Shown one piece after another: positions 16,277 to 26,636 of a stretch of DNA of 64,000 nucleotides; position 1 is the stretch's first letter, and the number at the start of each line of letters is the position of its first letter. The stretch lies in NCBI GenBank assembly GCA_900316165.1, contig ONBW01000006.1, positions 62,001 through 126,000 of the forward strand, written 5' to 3'. The notes below the pieces were generated by a model, which had not been told where the DNA came from, made no database searches, and saw nothing but the letters and a program-made list of their open reading frames with translations. The stretch is from an uncultured Lachnospiraceae bacterium (GTDB taxonomy: Bacteria; Bacillota; Clostridia; Lachnospirales; Lachnospiraceae). A program made the translations under genes and the position numbers.

Positions 16277-17071
16277 TTATCTGTTTCCTTTAAAAAGTGT
16301 CCCGACCTTTTTGCCTTCAACTATCGAATAGAGGGCATCTGGATGAGCTCCATTCGTTACAATAGTGCTGATTCCCTGGGCAGTTGCAAGGCGGGCAGCC
16401 TCGAGCTTTGTCCTCATTCCGCCTGTTCCTCTCCTGCTACCGGCTCCTCCGGCCAGATCAAAAGTCTCTTCTGTTATATTATCAATCCTGTCTATAAGCT
16501 TTGCATCAGAATAAAGCCTTGGATCCTTGTCAAAGAATCCATCAATATCTGAAAAAATAACCAGCTTTCCGGCATTGCAGAGAATCGCAACTACAGCTGA
16601 GAGCTTATCGTTATCACTAAACAGGTGCTCTTCTGAATCAATTTCAGTATAACTGACTGAATCATTCTCATTTACGATTGGGATAATTCCCATCTCAAGC
16701 AGAGTGTTGATTGTATTCGAAAGATTTTCTTTCTTCTCTTCTACTTCGAGATCGTCCGCGTTGAAAAGTATCTGTGCTACCTGCTGATTGTACTCTCCAA
16801 AGAACTTGTCGTAGAGGAACATATTTGAGCACTGCCCGACTGCCGCACAGGCCTGTTTATATCTGAGCTCAGTAGGTTTCTCCTTTAAGTGAAGAGCCGA
16901 TGCACCTACAGCAATAGCTCCCGATGAGACTAAGACTATATCATATCCCATATTGTGGACATCACTTAAAACAAGGGCGAGCCTGTCGAATTCCTTTAAA
17001 TTCGGATTTCCAAGCTCATTTGTAAGGGTTGATGTACCGACCTTTACGACAATTCTTTTTTTATTAATCAT
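16277..17071 (-). CDS. proB: Glutamate 5-kinase, short form without PUA domain
   Basis: 264 residues of the amino-acid kinase fold: Lys-Val-Gly-Thr-Ser-Thr-Leu-Thr near the N-terminus, Asn-Glu-Asn-Asp-Ser-Val near residue 135 and the C-terminal Gly-Thr-Gly-Gly-Met motif. It phosphorylates glutamate as the first step of proline synthesis. The E. coli enzyme has about 367 residues with a C-terminal PUA domain; that domain is absent here, as in some Firmicutes. No proA is nearby. It is instead coupled, with a 2-base gap, to telA and is followed by a terminator. Confidence 0.88.
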   Translation of the reverse strand: MINKKRIVVKVGTSTLTNELGNPNLKEFDRLALVLSDVHNMGYDIVLVSSGAIAVGASALHLKEKPTELRYKQACAAVGQCSNMFLYDKFFGEYNQQVAQILFNADDLEVEEKKENLSNTINTLLEMGIIPIVNENDSVSYTEIDSEEHLFSDNDKLSAVVAILCNAGKLVIFSDIDGFFDKDPRLYSDAKLIDRIDNITEETFDLAGGAGSRRGTGGMRTKLEAARLATAQGISTIVTNGAHPDALYSIVEGKKVGTLFKGNR

Positions 17072-17073
17072 GG

Positions 17074-18222
17074 TTATTTTTTAGATGCCTCCATAAGCTT
17101 CTGTTTCAGTGTAATCTCAAGCTCATTAAGTTCCTTCTCAGCCTCATGTCTTCTCGCAGAACCATTCTGCTGAATTGAGATGACCTCATCGATAGTGGAG
17201 ATAAGAGTCTCATTGGTATGCTTAAGAGTTTCGATATCTACAATGCCGCGCTCAGCCTCCTTTGCAGATTCTGTAACAGCAGTTTTGAGCTTATCAGCAT
17301 TTTTCTTAAGCAGCTCATTTGTCATATCGTTGACCTCACGCTCAGCGCGGGCAGCCTGGTTGGAGTGCTCCACTCCGAGAGCGATTACCATCTGGTTTTT
17401 CCAGAGAGGGATGGTATTTACGATAGTAGACTGAATCTTTTCAGCCATCTCTGTGTCTGCTGACTGAACGAGCCTTATCTGTGGACCGGTCTGAAGAGCG
17501 ATGTTTCTGCTGAGCTCAAGGTCATAAATCTTCTTCTCGAAGCGGTTGCACTTATCAGCTAAATCCTTTGCCTTCTGGGCATCCTCAGGAAGTCCCGAGG
17601 CCTCAGCCTTCGCCTGTAAATCCTTTAATTCGTTATTTCTTACCTGCTCGAGCTTCTGCTTTCCAGCAAGGATATACATCGTAAGCTCCTTAAAGTAGCT
17701 CAGGTTCAGATCGTACATCTTATCGAGGATATCAATATCCTTTAAAAGAGTAACCTGATGCTTTTCAAGCTCGCGGGAAACTGCAGTGACATTGGTTTCA
17801 ATAGATGAATATTTCGCTTTCAGTGCCGTAAGCTTATTGGTACTCTTTTTGAAAAATGCCTTAAGTCCCTTTTCATTTTCCTCGATGTCAAAGCCCTTAA
17901 GCTGAGTCACAAGACCGGTGAGCAGGTCTCCCACCTCACCCATATCGTTAGTCTTAACCTTCTCAATAGTAGACTGTGAAAAATCAGCAAGCTTTCTCTG
18001 TGTAGCAACACCATAGTTCATGACTGCAGCAGAATTTGTGATATCAATCTTATCAACAAAAGCGTTTATCTGCTCCTTTTCCTCAGGTGTCAGCTTAGCT
18101 GACTCCTCAAGGTCACTCTGAAGCTTCTTTTCATCTACTGGTGCTGGAGTTTCAGGTGCCTGTGGCATATCATCAGCGCCAAACTCAAGCTTGATTCCTG
18201 CGTCATTTTTCGTTTCTTCCAT
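17074..18222 (-). CDS. telA: TelA family (toxic anion resistance) protein
   Basis: 382 residues, largely alpha-helical and charged, matching the TelA/YaaN family throughout (for example Tyr-Gly-x-x-x-Gln-Arg-Lys-Leu-Ala-Asp-Phe-Ser near 75). No signal peptide or membrane helix. Family members are linked to tellurite and cell-envelope stress, but the biochemical role is unknown. AAAGGG precedes the ATG and the gap to the upstream xpaC-like gene is two bases. TelA and XpaC are frequent partners. Confidence 0.88.
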   Translation of the reverse strand: MEETKNDAGIKLEFGADDMPQAPETPAPVDEKKLQSDLEESAKLTPEEKEQINAFVDKIDITNSAAVMNYGVATQRKLADFSQSTIEKVKTNDMGEVGDLLTGLVTQLKGFDIEENEKGLKAFFKKSTNKLTALKAKYSSIETNVTAVSRELEKHQVTLLKDIDILDKMYDLNLSYFKELTMYILAGKQKLEQVRNNELKDLQAKAEASGLPEDAQKAKDLADKCNRFEKKIYDLELSRNIALQTGPQIRLVQSADTEMAEKIQSTIVNTIPLWKNQMVIALGVEHSNQAARAEREVNDMTNELLKKNADKLKTAVTESAKEAERGIVDIETLKHTNETLISTIDEVISIQQNGSARRHEAEKELNELEITLKQKLMEASKK

Positions 18223-18224
18223 TT

Positions 18225-19439
18225 TTACCCTTTCTTCTGGTCGTTTACAAGACCATCCTGTTCCATCATCTGCTTCATTACATTGATATCAGATGAAATG
18301 TCCATAGCGTCCTCCGAAAACATCTGATCAAAGATCTTTTCACAGGCGCCATTTATCATATCAAGCGAGCTTTCAATCTCACTCTTGATCTGAGCGATAT
18401 TTGCAGTATTTGGATTATTCTCTGAATCTGCGTAAGCCTGAACCAGCTTCTTTGTCGTAGGCAGATAATAGTCGAGAAGTCTGTGCAGATCATTTGCCTT
18501 CTGGGGTCTCTTCCTTACCTCTGCAAAAATCTTTTTTATAATCTCTTCAAGCTTATCCAGCTTTTCTGAGAGGCCCTCATCAGGAATAATATCATTCAGG
18601 TGATGAAAATCAGCTATATACTGCTCACCCTGGGCTATTACAGCTTTTGCCTCTTCAGGAAGAGCTTCATCTGCTGCCTCAGAAGCCTTCACCTTCTGCT
18701 GATTTTTCTCATAATCCATATAGTAGCGGTATGCATAATCTGAGAGAACAACCACTGTCTCTTTGTCATCTAAGACAGCCTTTGGCAAGAAGCCTGCTTT
18801 TTTAAGAGCCTTCAGCTCAGAGAGAATCATCTCCTTTGGCTCTCTTGTCTTAAGGCTAAGCTCATCAATGGTCTCATACTCATCAGAGCCAATTAAGCTC
18901 CTGTATTTCTCAAAATCAGAATAGATCTTAAGAGCCTTTTTGGTACGCGAATGTAAAAGAAGAATAATAATATCAGCGATAAAACAAACGGTTCCCAACG
19001 CAAAGAGTGCCGCACTTTTAATAAAGATTCTGCTTAAAAGTGTTGGGATTAATATCACTGTAAAAATAACAAGGAAAACAATCTCAACTATATTTGCCGA
19101 TTTAAGTCCAATGCCATCTTTGGTTGGATTTGTAAAATCAGTCTGGTGCTCTTTTCCAATTGCACTTCCATTTGAATTTTTATATGGATTCTCCTGTGAA
19201 TAAGAACTGTTCTGAGTAAAGGTCTGCGTTCCATTGGTATAATAACCCGTTTTCATATGGCTTTCCCGATAGACTGTCTGACCCTTCTGAACAGCACTGT
19301 CCATCATCTGGCGCTGAATCTCCCTCAACTGCCAGTTTATATCTGAGCTCAAATGAGAAAAATCACCACTGGAAACAGCGTTGTTTACACTGTTCATCAG
19401 ATCATTTCCAGCCTGTTTTAAACTATCTCCTATTCCCAT
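18225..19439 (-). CDS. XpaC-like membrane protein (bromo-chloro-indolyl phosphate hydrolysis family)
   Basis: 404 residues. Residues 1-110 are polar and Ser/Asn/Gln rich; two membrane helices follow at about 115-135 and 141-162, then a helical cytoplasmic domain (165-404). This matches the XpaC family named after hydrolysis of an indolyl phosphate dye; true enzymatic activity is doubtful. It is the usual neighbour of TelA and probably recruits it to the membrane. It has its own promoter (19488-19516). Confidence 0.78.
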   Translation of the reverse strand: MGIGDSLKQAGNDLMNSVNNAVSSGDFSHLSSDINWQLREIQRQMMDSAVQKGQTVYRESHMKTGYYTNGTQTFTQNSSYSQENPYKNSNGSAIGKEHQTDFTNPTKDGIGLKSANIVEIVFLVIFTVILIPTLLSRIFIKSAALFALGTVCFIADIIILLLHSRTKKALKIYSDFEKYRSLIGSDEYETIDELSLKTREPKEMILSELKALKKAGFLPKAVLDDKETVVVLSDYAYRYYMDYEKNQQKVKASEAADEALPEEAKAVIAQGEQYIADFHHLNDIIPDEGLSEKLDKLEEIIKKIFAEVRKRPQKANDLHRLLDYYLPTTKKLVQAYADSENNPNTANIAQIKSEIESSLDMINGACEKIFDQMFSEDAMDISSDINVMKQMMEQDGLVNDQKKG

Positions 19440-19487
19440 AATTCATCCCTGCTTTATAAATAAACTCATTTCAAAATAGATAAAGCA

Positions 19488-19516
19488 ATTTTATCTGAAA
19501 CTGACTTTTTCGTCAA
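19488..19516 (-). promoter_or_regulatory. Promoter of xpaC-like-telA-proB
   Basis: Read leftward: TTGACG (19511-19516), 17 bases, TAAAAT (19488-19493). It starts immediately after the stop codon of the AAA+ gene, so the operon can be read separately or with the upstream genes. Confidence 0.65.
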
Positions 19517-21151
19517 TTAAAATCCAAGTATCCTGTTTACTGCTGTCTCATTGAAGCGGATAGTCTTTTTTCCGGTTGCCTCTATCTCATACAGAGCATG
19601 TGCTGCCAGATGCTCGGCAGCCTGCTCGAGGTCACGGCATCCTGGTGTATTGTGAAAGTGCTCAATGATCCTGTCAATTGCAGCCTCAGTAAGAGAACAC
19701 TCCTCAGGTTTCATTCCGAGGTGCCTTAAAATCTTAGGCATAGAATAATCTCTGAAAATTATCTTCTTTTCCTTCGGTGAATAGTCAGGAATCTCAATTA
19801 CAGCAAACCTGGAACGAAGAGGACCACTGATTTTTGAAATATCATTTGCCGTAGCTATTGGATAGACGCCGTTTGTAGGAATAGCGCACTCCATGTAGTT
19901 ATCTGTAAATCCAAGGTTATCAAAGAGAGTAAGCAGCGAATCTGCTGAATTTCCATTCGATGTATTTGTATCAGCCTTATCGAGCTCATTTATGACGAAC
20001 ACGACATTTGATGAGCCAGCCTTTACAAAGGCATCCATTATTCTTCTGGTTCTCGCGTTTATATAGATTCTAGAGCTGCCTGTAAGAGCGCTCGGATCGC
20101 GGACAGTACTCATGTCGAGAACTGCCCATGGCATCTTAAGAATCTTTGCAACAGCGTAGGCTATCTGCGATTTTCCAGTACCAGCAGGGCCTACCAGAAG
20201 AAGCCCATAGAAAGGCAGCGTATGAGTCCTGTTTATCTGAATAATAGTCTCAATAACCCTCTGTTTTACCTCTTCAAGTCCATAAAGTTCCTCATCGAGG
20301 ATTCTTCTGGCCTCATGAGGATCGATTGGTTCAAAAAATGATGTCTTCCACTGTACACTCATCATAAGAGAAAGTGCATGCTGGGCATGTCTCTTTTCAT
20401 CGGCTCCTATCGTATCATCATCAAGAAGACGCAGAGTAGCGTGAGCCCAATCACGGATATTCTCAGGAAGAGTTTCTTCCGTACATCTGACATAATCCCT
20501 TAAATCCGGAATCCTTGTAATAGAGAAAGTCCTGTCACTGTCGGGATTCTGTGGGACTATCTGTGAGGTACGAAGCCTCTCCACCATTGACTTTATCAGA
20601 TTCTCAGAGACTGGCTTTAAGGAATCACTTTCCATTGCCTGTCCGGCTCTGATTTTATTTACATAAAAACTGTCCCCGGAATTTTTTCCAGTAATTTTTA
20701 TAGCATAATGTGTCTCTGAAAAATAATCGAGAAGCTTGACATAACGGACATCCAGGGCTTTCACATCCAGTGAAAACAGCTCTTCGTCAATCTTATACTC
20801 AAAAGCATAAGATGAATCCGACTTTGAAAAGCCTCCGGTTATTTTTTTAAGATCTGGCTGCGCTGGCTTGGATAATACCATTAGAATATCAGTATTCTCT
20901 ATAGCCGGAAGAAGCTGCGTAGTTCTTGCTTTATCCTGTGATACTTCAGCTCCATCAGTTCTTACAAGAAGTCCAAGCTTTATATAGCTCGAAAGCACAG
21001 CATCTATATCAGCACTGCTGATATTATCATGATTTTCTTCACGAAGCTGCTTCCAGAAATCGTAAAGCTCTTTCTTCTGGTCTTCATCGATAAATGCTGC
21101 AAAATCCAGCTGCTTATACTTTAAAACGTCTTCAAACTCAAGACTTCTCAT
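19517..21151 (-). CDS. Lon-like AAA+ ATPase without protease domain, altered Walker B
   Basis: 544 residues. Residues 1-280 are not recognisable and helical/charged. From about 285 there is a Lon-type AAA+ module: Tyr-Gly-Leu-Glu-x-Val-Lys, Walker A GPAGTGKS (321-328), Walker B Val-Phe-Val-Ile-Asn-Glu-Leu-Asp-Lys with N388 in place of the usual Asp, sensor-1 Ala-Thr-Ala-Asn-Asp (N436) and arginines R446/R448. The C-terminal helical lid follows and the chain ends without the Ser-Lys protease domain of Lon. It could be a remodelling ATPase. Its ATG overlaps the stop of the HD-GYP gene (TAATG). Function unknown. Confidence 0.78.
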   Translation of the reverse strand: MRSLEFEDVLKYKQLDFAAFIDEDQKKELYDFWKQLREENHDNISSADIDAVLSSYIKLGLLVRTDGAEVSQDKARTTQLLPAIENTDILMVLSKPAQPDLKKITGGFSKSDSSYAFEYKIDEELFSLDVKALDVRYVKLLDYFSETHYAIKITGKNSGDSFYVNKIRAGQAMESDSLKPVSENLIKSMVERLRTSQIVPQNPDSDRTFSITRIPDLRDYVRCTEETLPENIRDWAHATLRLLDDDTIGADEKRHAQHALSLMMSVQWKTSFFEPIDPHEARRILDEELYGLEEVKQRVIETIIQINRTHTLPFYGLLLVGPAGTGKSQIAYAVAKILKMPWAVLDMSTVRDPSALTGSSRIYINARTRRIMDAFVKAGSSNVVFVINELDKADTNTSNGNSADSLLTLFDNLGFTDNYMECAIPTNGVYPIATANDISKISGPLRSRFAVIEIPDYSPKEKKIIFRDYSMPKILRHLGMKPEECSLTEAAIDRIIEHFHNTPGCRDLEQAAEHLAAHALYEIEATGKKTIRFNETAVNRILGF

Positions 21152-21954
21152 TACTGAATATCCTCTGTCAGGTCTCTGTCCCTGAACATTTCAAATATCT
21201 TCTTAGGATCAATCTCACCCTTGTATATAAGGTCTAAAAAAATATCATCGAGCTCTGGATCAAACTGTGTTCCACGACCTTTTTTAATCTCTTCTATGAC
21301 CTGGTCCATATCGAGCGCACCACGGTATACCCTGTTTGCTGTCATAGCATCAAATGTATCAGCAACAGCAATAATCCTGCCATAGAGCGGGATATTTTTG
21401 CCAGAAATGCCTTTTGGATAACCTTTGCCATCGTATCTCTCATGGTGATACAATGCACCCTCTGATACATGCTCTACCATAGTAAAACCCTTAAGGAGAT
21501 CTGCTCCGGCAGTAGTATGAGTCTTCATGATTTCATACTCTTCAGGAGTAAGCTTATCAGGTTTATTCAGGATAGCGTCAGGAATAGCTATTTTTCCGAT
21601 GTCATGAAGCAAAGCTGCCTTCTTGATATTCTTGGTTTCCTCGTCAGAGAAACCATAGGCCTTCGCAAGCTTAGCTGAATAGTAAGCCACTCTATGGCAA
21701 TGCTCTCCGGTATTCCTGTCTTTAAGGAATAGAGCCTTCGCCATAGCGAGAACTGATTCATTTCCCATGGCTATCTGCTGTTTTGCTATCTCAAGCTCAG
21801 CCTCTGCCTTAGATGTCTTCCTTCTGTATATCTCATAAGATATAAAAAGTATAAGGATAACAATTATTCCAATCGATTCAAAAACAGTCAAAAGATGAAA
21901 CCTGTACTCATTAAACAACTGGTCCAAAAGTATCATATCCCGCTCTGCTGTCAT
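21151..21954 (-). CDS. Membrane-anchored HD-GYP domain phosphodiesterase
   Basis: 267 residues: one membrane helix (about 21-43), a short coiled linker and an HD-GYP domain. H117-D118 form the HD pair, and His170-His171-Glu-Arg-Tyr-Asp-Gly-Lys-Gly-Tyr-Pro carries the GYP loop. Such domains hydrolyse cyclic di-GMP or related cyclic dinucleotides; all visible metal ligands are kept. No sensor domain is present beyond the short N-terminus. Translationally coupled to the AAA+ gene and 36 bases behind thiT. Confidence 0.88.
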   Translation of the reverse strand: MTAERDMILLDQLFNEYRFHLLTVFESIGIIVILILFISYEIYRRKTSKAEAELEIAKQQIAMGNESVLAMAKALFLKDRNTGEHCHRVAYYSAKLAKAYGFSDEETKNIKKAALLHDIGKIAIPDAILNKPDKLTPEEYEIMKTHTTAGADLLKGFTMVEHVSEGALYHHERYDGKGYPKGISGKNIPLYGRIIAVADTFDAMTANRVYRGALDMDQVIEEIKKGRGTQFDPELDDIFLDLIYKGEIDPKKIFEMFRDRDLTEDIQ

Positions 21955-21990
21955 AGCATATACCCCATAAGCTCTTTTACTAATTTAAGG

Positions 21991-22665
21991 TTACTCTGTT
22001 GCCAGCTTCTTGACAGAAGTCATTGCATCTCTGACCGGCTTAATAGCTAAAAGGACCAGAGTAATACCTGCTTCTGCTCCGAGGTAGATTCCGTTATATA
22101 CGAGTGAATAGAGAACCGGCCCGAAAAATCCGGTGAATCCGTAGTCTGATGCATACGATCCAAAGAAAATAAGTCCCGACAAAAATGCGAAGAAATATCT
22201 GCCAATAACTGCAAGAATATACCCCTTTACCAGGCCATTCTTTGAGTTATGGAAAACTCCAGAAAGTCCTAAAGCTCCGAAGGCAAGAACATAATCTACA
22301 ATAGGCTGGACCGGATTAATGATATATGGCCATAATACGAGCTGAAGAATACCATAGGCTACAGAAGCTGTAATTCCAGCTCTGGTTCCGTACCAGTAAC
22401 CGACAAGGGTTACAAATAGCATTGAGAAAAGTGTCAGTGAACCACCCATAGGGAATTCAAAGATTTTGATCATTGAAGTAACAGTTCCTAGTGCTATAGC
22501 TACACTTGAAAATGCAATCTGCTTCGCTGAAGCCTTTCTGCCTCTTCCTGTAAGTGCAGCCCCTATTATAAGGATTGCCAGAAGAACAGCTACTAAAAGT
22601 ACATAACCTGCCATTGTAGGCATATATGATCCATCAGCTTTTGAATAAATAAAAAATATAGACAT
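21991..22665 (-). CDS. thiT: ECF-type thiamine transporter S component ThiT
   Basis: 224 residues with about six membrane helices. Gly-Gly-Ser-Leu-Thr-Leu-Phe-Ser-Met-Leu, Gly-Tyr-Trp-Tyr-Gly and Pro-x-Gln-x-x-x-Asp-Tyr match the thiamine-binding S component ThiT/YuaJ. It would use a shared energising module (EcfAA'T) encoded elsewhere. The start has AAAGGAAAA upstream. Unlike many thiT genes, the 120-base leader shows no TPP riboswitch. The downstream HD-GYP and AAA+ genes follow closely. Confidence 0.85.
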   Translation of the reverse strand: MSIFFIYSKADGSYMPTMAGYVLLVAVLLAILIIGAALTGRGRKASAKQIAFSSVAIALGTVTSMIKIFEFPMGGSLTLFSMLFVTLVGYWYGTRAGITASVAYGILQLVLWPYIINPVQPIVDYVLAFGALGLSGVFHNSKNGLVKGYILAVIGRYFFAFLSGLIFFGSYASDYGFTGFFGPVLYSLVYNGIYLGAEAGITLVLLAIKPVRDAMTSVKKLATE

Positions 22666-22693
22666 TTATTTTCCTTTCAAAAATTTTAAATTC

Positions 22694-22722
22694 ATTATGA
22701 TATTATACATTATTATTGTCAA
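22694..22722 (-). promoter_or_regulatory. Promoter of thiT and following genes
   Basis: Read leftward: TTGACA (22717-22722), 17 bases, CATAAT (22694-22699), about 29 bases before the thiT ATG. The short AT-rich leader leaves no room for a riboswitch. Confidence 0.65.
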
Positions 22723-22748
22723 ATAATCAAAAAAAATTAATATTTCAT

Positions 22749-22777
22749 AAAAAAAGCGGAAGACTTCTGCCTTCCGC
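22749..22777 (-). terminator. Terminator of the heat-shock operon
   Basis: Read leftward: GCGGAAG, 8-base loop, CTTCCGC, then TTTTTTT, ten bases past the dnaJ stop codon. Confidence 0.88.
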
Positions 22778-22787
22778 CAAAAATATT

Positions 22788-23927
22788 TTATTTCTTACGT
22801 CCGAATGGACCTCTGGCTTTTTTTGACTCACTTACTGTGCCTCCACAGGCATCATCAAAACTCTTGAGTGCTGCCTTTTGAGAGGCATTAAGTGTACGTG
22901 GCACAACGACATTCAGTGTCACATAGTGGTCACCACGGACATTTTTATTACGGATAGTAGGGATACCCTTGCCACGGAGTCTGATCCTTGTACCTGGCTG
23001 TGTACCTGGCTTTACTTCGTATTCAACCTTACCATCTATAGTATTTATTACGATATTTGAGCCAAGTGCTGCCTGTGCAAATGAGATAGGAACCTCCGAA
23101 TAGACATCATAGCCATTTCTGTGGAACTCATCACTTCTGGCAACTGATACCTGAACCAGGAGGTCTCCTCTAGGGCCACCATTTATGCCCGGATCTCCTT
23201 TGCCACGAAGCCTGATACTCTGTCCATCATCAATACCTGCAGGAACATCTATAACAATTCTCTTTTTCTGAGCCTTGTACCCGGTTCCATGGCAGTCAGG
23301 ACATTTATCTGGAATAATCTGACCAGTACCTCCGCAGTCAGGACATACTGTCTGCTGCTGAACCATTCCAAACATTGATCTCTGTGTTGTAACGATACGT
23401 CCAGTTCCGCCGCACTTTGTACACTTTACTTTACTGGTGCCAGGCTTACATCCGCTGCCACCGCAGGTAGGACAAGGATCCTTAAGAACCAGTTCAAGCT
23501 CCTTTTCACAGCCGAACGCTGCCTCTTTGAATGAAATCCTGATAGATGCTCTGACATTTGCCCCAGGCATAGGGCCATTTGAAGCACTGCTTCTTGAACC
23601 TGTACCAAAGAAATCTCCAAATATGTCTCCAAATCCACCGAAGATGTCTCCAAAGTCCATATTGTTGAAATCAAAGCCACCGCCGCCGGCACCTCCATCA
23701 AATGCAGCATGTCCGAACTGGTCATACTGCTGACGTTTCTTTGGATCAGACAGAACGGCGTATGCTTCTGAGGCTTCCTTAAACTTCGCCTCAGCATTTT
23801 TATCCCCGGGATTCATATCGGGATGATATTTCTTTGCCAGCTTACGGTATGCCTTTTTTATGGTTTCCTCATCGGCATTCTTATCTACCCCGAGAACCTC
23901 GTAGTAGTCTCTTTTCTGTTCTGCCAT
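22788..23927 (-). CDS. dnaJ: Chaperone DnaJ
   Basis: 379 residues: J domain with His-Pro-Asp at about 36-38, Gly/Phe-rich segment (about 72-115), four Cys-x2-Cys-Gly zinc repeats (about 145-210) and the C-terminal substrate-binding domain. Stimulates DnaK ATP hydrolysis and delivers unfolded proteins. Last gene of hrcA-grpE-dnaK-dnaJ. A large hairpin separates it from dnaK. Confidence 0.97.
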   Translation of the reverse strand: MAEQKRDYYEVLGVDKNADEETIKKAYRKLAKKYHPDMNPGDKNAEAKFKEASEAYAVLSDPKKRQQYDQFGHAAFDGGAGGGGFDFNNMDFGDIFGGFGDIFGDFFGTGSRSSASNGPMPGANVRASIRISFKEAAFGCEKELELVLKDPCPTCGGSGCKPGTSKVKCTKCGGTGRIVTTQRSMFGMVQQQTVCPDCGGTGQIIPDKCPDCHGTGYKAQKKRIVIDVPAGIDDGQSIRLRGKGDPGINGGPRGDLLVQVSVARSDEFHRNGYDVYSEVPISFAQAALGSNIVINTIDGKVEYEVKPGTQPGTRIRLRGKGIPTIRNKNVRGDHYVTLNVVVPRTLNASQKAALKSFDDACGGTVSESKKARGPFGRKK

Positions 23928-23958
23928 TTCAAATTCCTCTTATTCTGTAAAATATTAC

Positions 23959-24021
23959 GTGCAGATACGCACACAAGACGGCTCTCAAAAAGGTTCTTTG
24001 CCGTCTTTGTGCTATCTGCAC
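23959..24021 (-). other. Long intercistronic hairpin between dnaK and dnaJ
   Basis: Read leftward: GTGCAGATAGCACAAAGACGGC pairs with the complementary arm across a 17-base loop, with small bulges (arms 24000-24021 and 23959-23982). There is no T-run after it, so it is unlikely to be a full terminator. It may protect the dnaK message or reduce dnaJ expression relative to dnaK. Confidence 0.65.
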
Positions 24022-24036
24022 TCAGTTTTCCTGAAG

Positions 24037-25956
<1,920 letters not shown>

Positions 25957-26006
25957 CTAAATATGACTATTGTCACTTATAATCTATATAAAAGCCTTAC
26001 TGAAAA

Positions 26007-26624
26007 TCAGTTGGCAACTTTAACCATTGCATATCTGATAACCTTATCGTTGTATGTGTAGCCCTTCTGAAGGACTTCCACAATCTCCTGCTCTCCCTTA
26101 TCCTTATCATCGACATGCATCACTGCATTATGGAAATTCGGATCAAAGGTCTTGCCTAAGGCATCTATTTCCTGTACTCCGAGACCATCGAGCGCTGTCT
26201 TAAACTGCTTGTATATAGCTAAGATTCCTTTCTGGAAGGCATCATCTGTATCATCAGATACATCCGCCAACCCTCTCTCGAAATTATCGAGAACAGGAAG
26301 AAACTTCGCTATCACATCGCCTGCTCCTGCACTGTACATAGAAGCTTTTTCTTTCTCTGTACGCTTGCGGAAATTATCAAACTCGGCCATCTGCCTTAAA
26401 ACCTGATCCTGAAGAGATTTGATTTTTTCATCCTTAGGATCTGTCTTTTCTTTCTTATCCTTTTTGGATTCAGGCTTTTTTTCGTTAGTCTCCTTTGACT
26501 TATCATCAGTCTTTTCTGTTCCGGCTTCTTTTGATTCAGTCTTTTCTTCTGCTTTCTTTGAAGCCTCTTCTTCAGACTTCGGTTCCTTTAACTCTTCGTC
26601 CTTCTTTTCTTTCTTTTCACTCAA
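26007..26624 (-). CDS. grpE: Nucleotide exchange factor GrpE
   Basis: 205 residues: a long, highly charged Lys/Glu-rich N-terminus (about 1-65), coiled-coil (65-130) and the C-terminal beta domain with Gly-Tyr-Thr-Tyr-Asn-Asp-Lys-Val-Ile-Arg. Releases ADP from DnaK. The start is a TTG at 26624 (no in-frame ATG or GTG nearby). It follows hrcA by 12 bases. Confidence 0.95.
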   Translation of the reverse strand: MSEKKEKKDEELKEPKSEEEASKKAEEKTESKEAGTEKTDDKSKETNEKKPESKKDKKEKTDPKDEKIKSLQDQVLRQMAEFDNFRKRTEKEKASMYSAGAGDVIAKFLPVLDNFERGLADVSDDTDDAFQKGILAIYKQFKTALDGLGVQEIDALGKTFDPNFHNAVMHVDDKDKGEQEIVEVLQKGYTYNDKVIRYAMVKVAN

Positions 26625-26636
26625 AACCTTGTACCT

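Noticed and set aside
22666..22787. TPP riboswitch before thiT
   Set aside because: The leader is short and AT-rich; none of the conserved TPP motifs (CUGAGA, ACCUGA) is present.
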